Assembly (NCBI GenBank): GCA_946699065.1
Contig: CAMPDV010000131.1
Span: 620,001-684,000 of the forward strand
Source: Loxodes magnus
Taxonomy: Eukaryota > Ciliophora > Karyorelictea > Loxodida > Loxodidae
DNA length: 64,000 bases
Direction of reading: 5' to 3'
Below the pieces are notes generated by a model, which was given only the letters and a program-made list of their open reading frames with translations, made no database searches and was not told the origin of the DNA. This document shows, piece after piece, positions 61,155 to 64,000 of the stretch. Both the position numbers and the translations under genes were made by a program. Position 1 is the stretch's first letter. The number at the start of each line of letters is the position of its first letter.

Positions 61155-61221
61155 TGACAGCGGTGGGATTTGAACCCACGCCCCGAAAGACTAGCGCCTT
61201 AGACCACTCGGCAACACTGTC
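61155..61221 (-). tRNA. tRNA-Leu-like gene lacking the anticodon arm (67 nt)
   Basis: On the minus strand the acceptor stem GACAGTG pairs with CGCTGTC (one G-U). The D-arm with A-box (TTGCCGAGTGG), T-arm GTGGG/CCCAC with B-box GGTTCAAATCC, and A73 discriminator are all intact. They have the features of eukaryotic tRNA-Leu (GCCGAGTGGTCTAAGGC). Only 16 nt separate D-arm and T-arm. They read GCTAG then a long-variable-arm-like TCTTTCGGGGC, so there is no anticodon stem or loop. An anticodon arm closed by CTAG on both sides would collapse to this by a deletion of about 16 nt. A T-run follows directly (Pol III terminator). It cannot decode; pseudogene or unusual locus. Confidence 0.85.
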
Positions 61222-63690
61222 TGTTATTAATAGGATATTATTTTCTTTAAATATTCTAACTTATAAACTAATTAATTAAAGGTTACTTACAAATAGTTAT
61301 TATTATAATAAGCATTCATTCTTTATCTTAAAACTTAAACCTTTATGCTTATCAATTTAGTAAATAAATAGTTTAATTAAATAAAATTTTTAATTGATAG
61401 CACTTATATCTAAAAGCTATTTTACTCTAAAAAGTTTGAACATCCTTATATTTTTATTCTTCTTTGAAATTAAATGAATAACCTTAATTAGCTTTTTAAA
61501 TGCTAATATAATAATATTGCTGATTTAATAATTATTAAGCTTCTTATTCTATTAGATTATATATCATTAAGCTGCTAAACATTTCTGAAATAGATATTTT
61601 AATAGTTAAATTATTATATAGAAGCTACTTCAACTGCTTACTTTTAACTATTCTTAAGAACTAAATTTCAAATTTATTTAATCTTATTAAAGTATTCTAT
61701 TCATTAATTAAAAATTACTTTAATTTAGAAAGAAAGCCTGTTTCTCTAATTTTAGCAGATACTTCACTAAAATGAAGTTCTAAATATAAGTGTATTAATT
61801 AATATAATTAAGTTTGTTTAATGTTTAAGTTATATATCTAGATATCTAAAGCTTAAGCTTATTAAATTAATTACTAGCTTAATAATAATTATTTAGAGTT
61901 TAGTTTATTTTAATATCGCACTATTTCTTAAAATTATAAAACAAATAGACTCTTAAATTATTAATTTCCTTTTACTTTTAGTTTTTTTATAGTAGAATAA
62001 ATATAATAAAAGCTTAGAAAGAATTAAAATATTAGATATAATATAATATTAAGCTATTAGTTATATAGTTAGGAGATTTATAGCTTTATTATTATATTTT
62101 ATTTAAAATAAACTATTATGCAATTATTGTATCTACTAATAAACATCTAACTAACTTTTAAAACTACATTTAACTATTATTTCAGCTTAAACTTTAATAG
62201 ACTTATAAAAAACAAGATTATTTAACTTTTTACTAGAACTAATTATTTTAAAATCTTATAACTATATTATATTCTAATTGTAATAAATAGTTAATATGAT
62301 ATCTAATAACTTTACATCTAATTAAATGTTAGTTTAATAAAGGATAGCTAAATTAAATTATATAATCTTAGTTGTATTGTAAATAAAAATAATAATTATA
62401 TATTTCTATTCGCTAACTTTATGAGATAAATATCTCTTTCATTTACAAATTATTAGACAATGCTTGCTAGTTATATTTAAGATTTTATTAATTTAAATTT
62501 TATCTATAATTAAAGATATTTCTTAGACTTATCTAATTTTAGTTTCAAAGTCTATCAAAGTTATCAATGCACCTTATAATGATAATTCTATTGATTAAGG
62601 TTTAGAAATAAATTTATTTAATTAAGCATATTATTTATAAATTCTATTTTTTGTAAAAGAGTTATAAATAGATAAAGTGCTTTATCTTATTACAAAAAGT
62701 TTATATTAAAAAAGAGATAACCACAAAATCATAATTATACCAGATGTTTATTGTAAATAGTTTTTATTTAAAAAATAAAGATTATTTTTACATTTTAAGC
62801 TATAGAAAATAGATTAAGCAATTTTATAGCTTCTTTTTATTAAGAAAAAGTGATTTTTATTCTTAAAGTAAAAATGCTATTATGAAAGATATAATTTCAA
62901 TGTATCTGAAACATTTCATTAATTTTATTTAAAATTTTAACTTTAATCTTTTCAATGAAAACTCAGATACCTTACATTAATTTTAAAATACAGGAAATAC
63001 TTTTATTTAATAATCTTTATAAATGATTCATAATATATCTATTATAAGATTCATTAATATTTATTTAAACTAATTTAATAATGCTTTATCTTTTATTTAA
63101 GTTAAATCTAAATTATAAAATTTAAATTAAATTATTTTTAATATGATTTAATTAAATATTCTGGTTATTGGTATATCATTACTAATATTTTAAATAATTA
63201 AAATATTAGTAAAAATTAAGTCTATTTATATATGTGTTTCATGTAAATAAATTTGTAATACTATTCTTTAATCTATTGGTTAATATTACCTAATAATTTA
63301 TCATCTAAAATCTTTATAAATCTATTTATTTGTACCATCTATTAAATGCTTATTTCTTCTTCTAATATATTATGATTCTCATTAAAATTAAAGTTAAAAT
63401 AAACATATTGCGAACATAACTATTAAATGATTAATAAATTTTTTTGTTGTCATTTTTTAAATAAATGATTTAACTTTTGGATATAATTTGAAGAAAACTA
63501 GGTGTTCTTAAAATTAAAGTGAATAAAGTGATGAGAATAAAAAATTATAAGATTAAATAGTAATTTAAAAATGTATATTTATTCTAACAATTTGGGGATG
63601 AAATGGTTCTGTTCACTTATAAAATACCTCTAAAAAATAGTTAACTTTATATATATCTTTTATTTACCAAATATTTGGAAAGATATTAAA
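61222..63690. other. AT-rich spacer, no gene seen
   Basis: Continuous AT-rich sequence with many TTAATTAA-like strings. No frame, RNA gene or repeat can be supported before the element start at 63.69 kb. Confidence 0.6.
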
Positions 63691-63695
63691 AAAAA

Positions 63696-64000
63696 ATGGA
63701 ATAATCTATTCGCCTTTCCAAAAGCCAAATTAAGAACGCAAAAAGGAAAACTGCGAAACAAATGCAGAGACAACAACAACAAGAAGATAAATCAAGTTCC
63801 TCTTCTGAAGGAAAAATCATAATCGGAACAATAGAATCGAATCCAGTAAAGGTATAAAAATAATCCGAAATATAAATATAGCTTGACCAAATGAAAACAA
63901 TAATACAAAATTATTAAGAAACAATTTACAACCAAGGGGAAAAAATAAGAGAACTAATTAATACTATCGAAGATTAAAATAACGAGCTTCTAATAATTAG
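63696..64000 (+). CDS. Gag-like ORF of element E6, 5' part (runs off the window)
   Basis: After a run of A the frame opens at ATG 63,696 (MEQSIRLSKSQIKNAKRKT) and stays open to the right edge. A Gln-rich and Ser-rich segment (QEDKSSSSEGKIIIGTI) leads to a coiled coil (YNQGEKIRELINTIEDQNNE). It is a diverged relative of the E2 protein: same start, same Ser-rich block and same coiled-coil core. This confirms both frames and the Gln reading of TAA in NQGE...EDQNNE. Whether E6 is gag-only or the start of a complete LINE cannot be seen here. Confidence 0.75.

Overview
This window reads as nuclear DNA of a ciliate-type protist with a radically altered genetic code. Base composition is very AT-rich. 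With the standard code no frame exceeds about 140 codons, but long proteins appear once TAA and TAG are read as glutamine and TGA as tryptophan. TGA falls where Trp is expected in unrelated genes: GDWNAH in retrotransposon endonucleases, RWMAPE in a protein kinase, and DQKW in WD40 repeats. TAA/TAG Gln with TGA Trp matches karyorelict ciliates (Loxodes/Parduczia type) or the heterotrich Condylostoma. The choice among these is inference.

Host-like genes are few. A direct segmental duplication of about 8 kb (1-8,128 and about 37,840-46,769) carries a gene on the minus strand encoding a TKL-type kinase, a pentapeptide-like segment and a WD40 array. Copy 2 is a clean 643-residue frame; copy 1 runs off the left edge. 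A third minus-strand gene (22,001-23,719) encodes a membrane-anchored coiled-coil stalk with seven WD40 repeats. A tRNA-Leu lacking its anticodon arm lies near 61.2 kb and an orphan large-subunit rRNA fragment near 17.9 kb.

Most other recognisable sequence is retroelement. LINE family A (8.96-14.35 kb; partial copy 33.9-36.3 kb) has a zinc-knuckle ORF1 and an endonuclease/reverse transcriptase ORF2. LINE family B (29.3-33.8 kb minus; 54.6-60.3 kb plus; 3' fragment 49.5-50.0 kb minus) has a coiled-coil region, APE endonuclease, RT and a C-terminal CxC..H..C motif. A third LINE (C) is present as a 3' fragment at 36.3-37.8 kb.

The most interesting content is a set of short elements, about 0.8-0.9 kb where both ends are visible. 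They carry little beyond a gag-like ORF: ATGGA start, coiled coil and usually a CX2CX4HX4C knuckle. They have no polymerase. Three are bounded by 12-16 bp target-site duplications, and one has its exact empty site in the other copy of the segmental duplication. Some share a 3'-terminal motif with the LINE C fragment, suggesting movement in trans. The AT-rich stretches at 2.0-8.1, 18.0-19.9, 46.8-49.5, 50.0-54.2 and 60.3-63.7 kb hold no gene I can support apart from the items listed.
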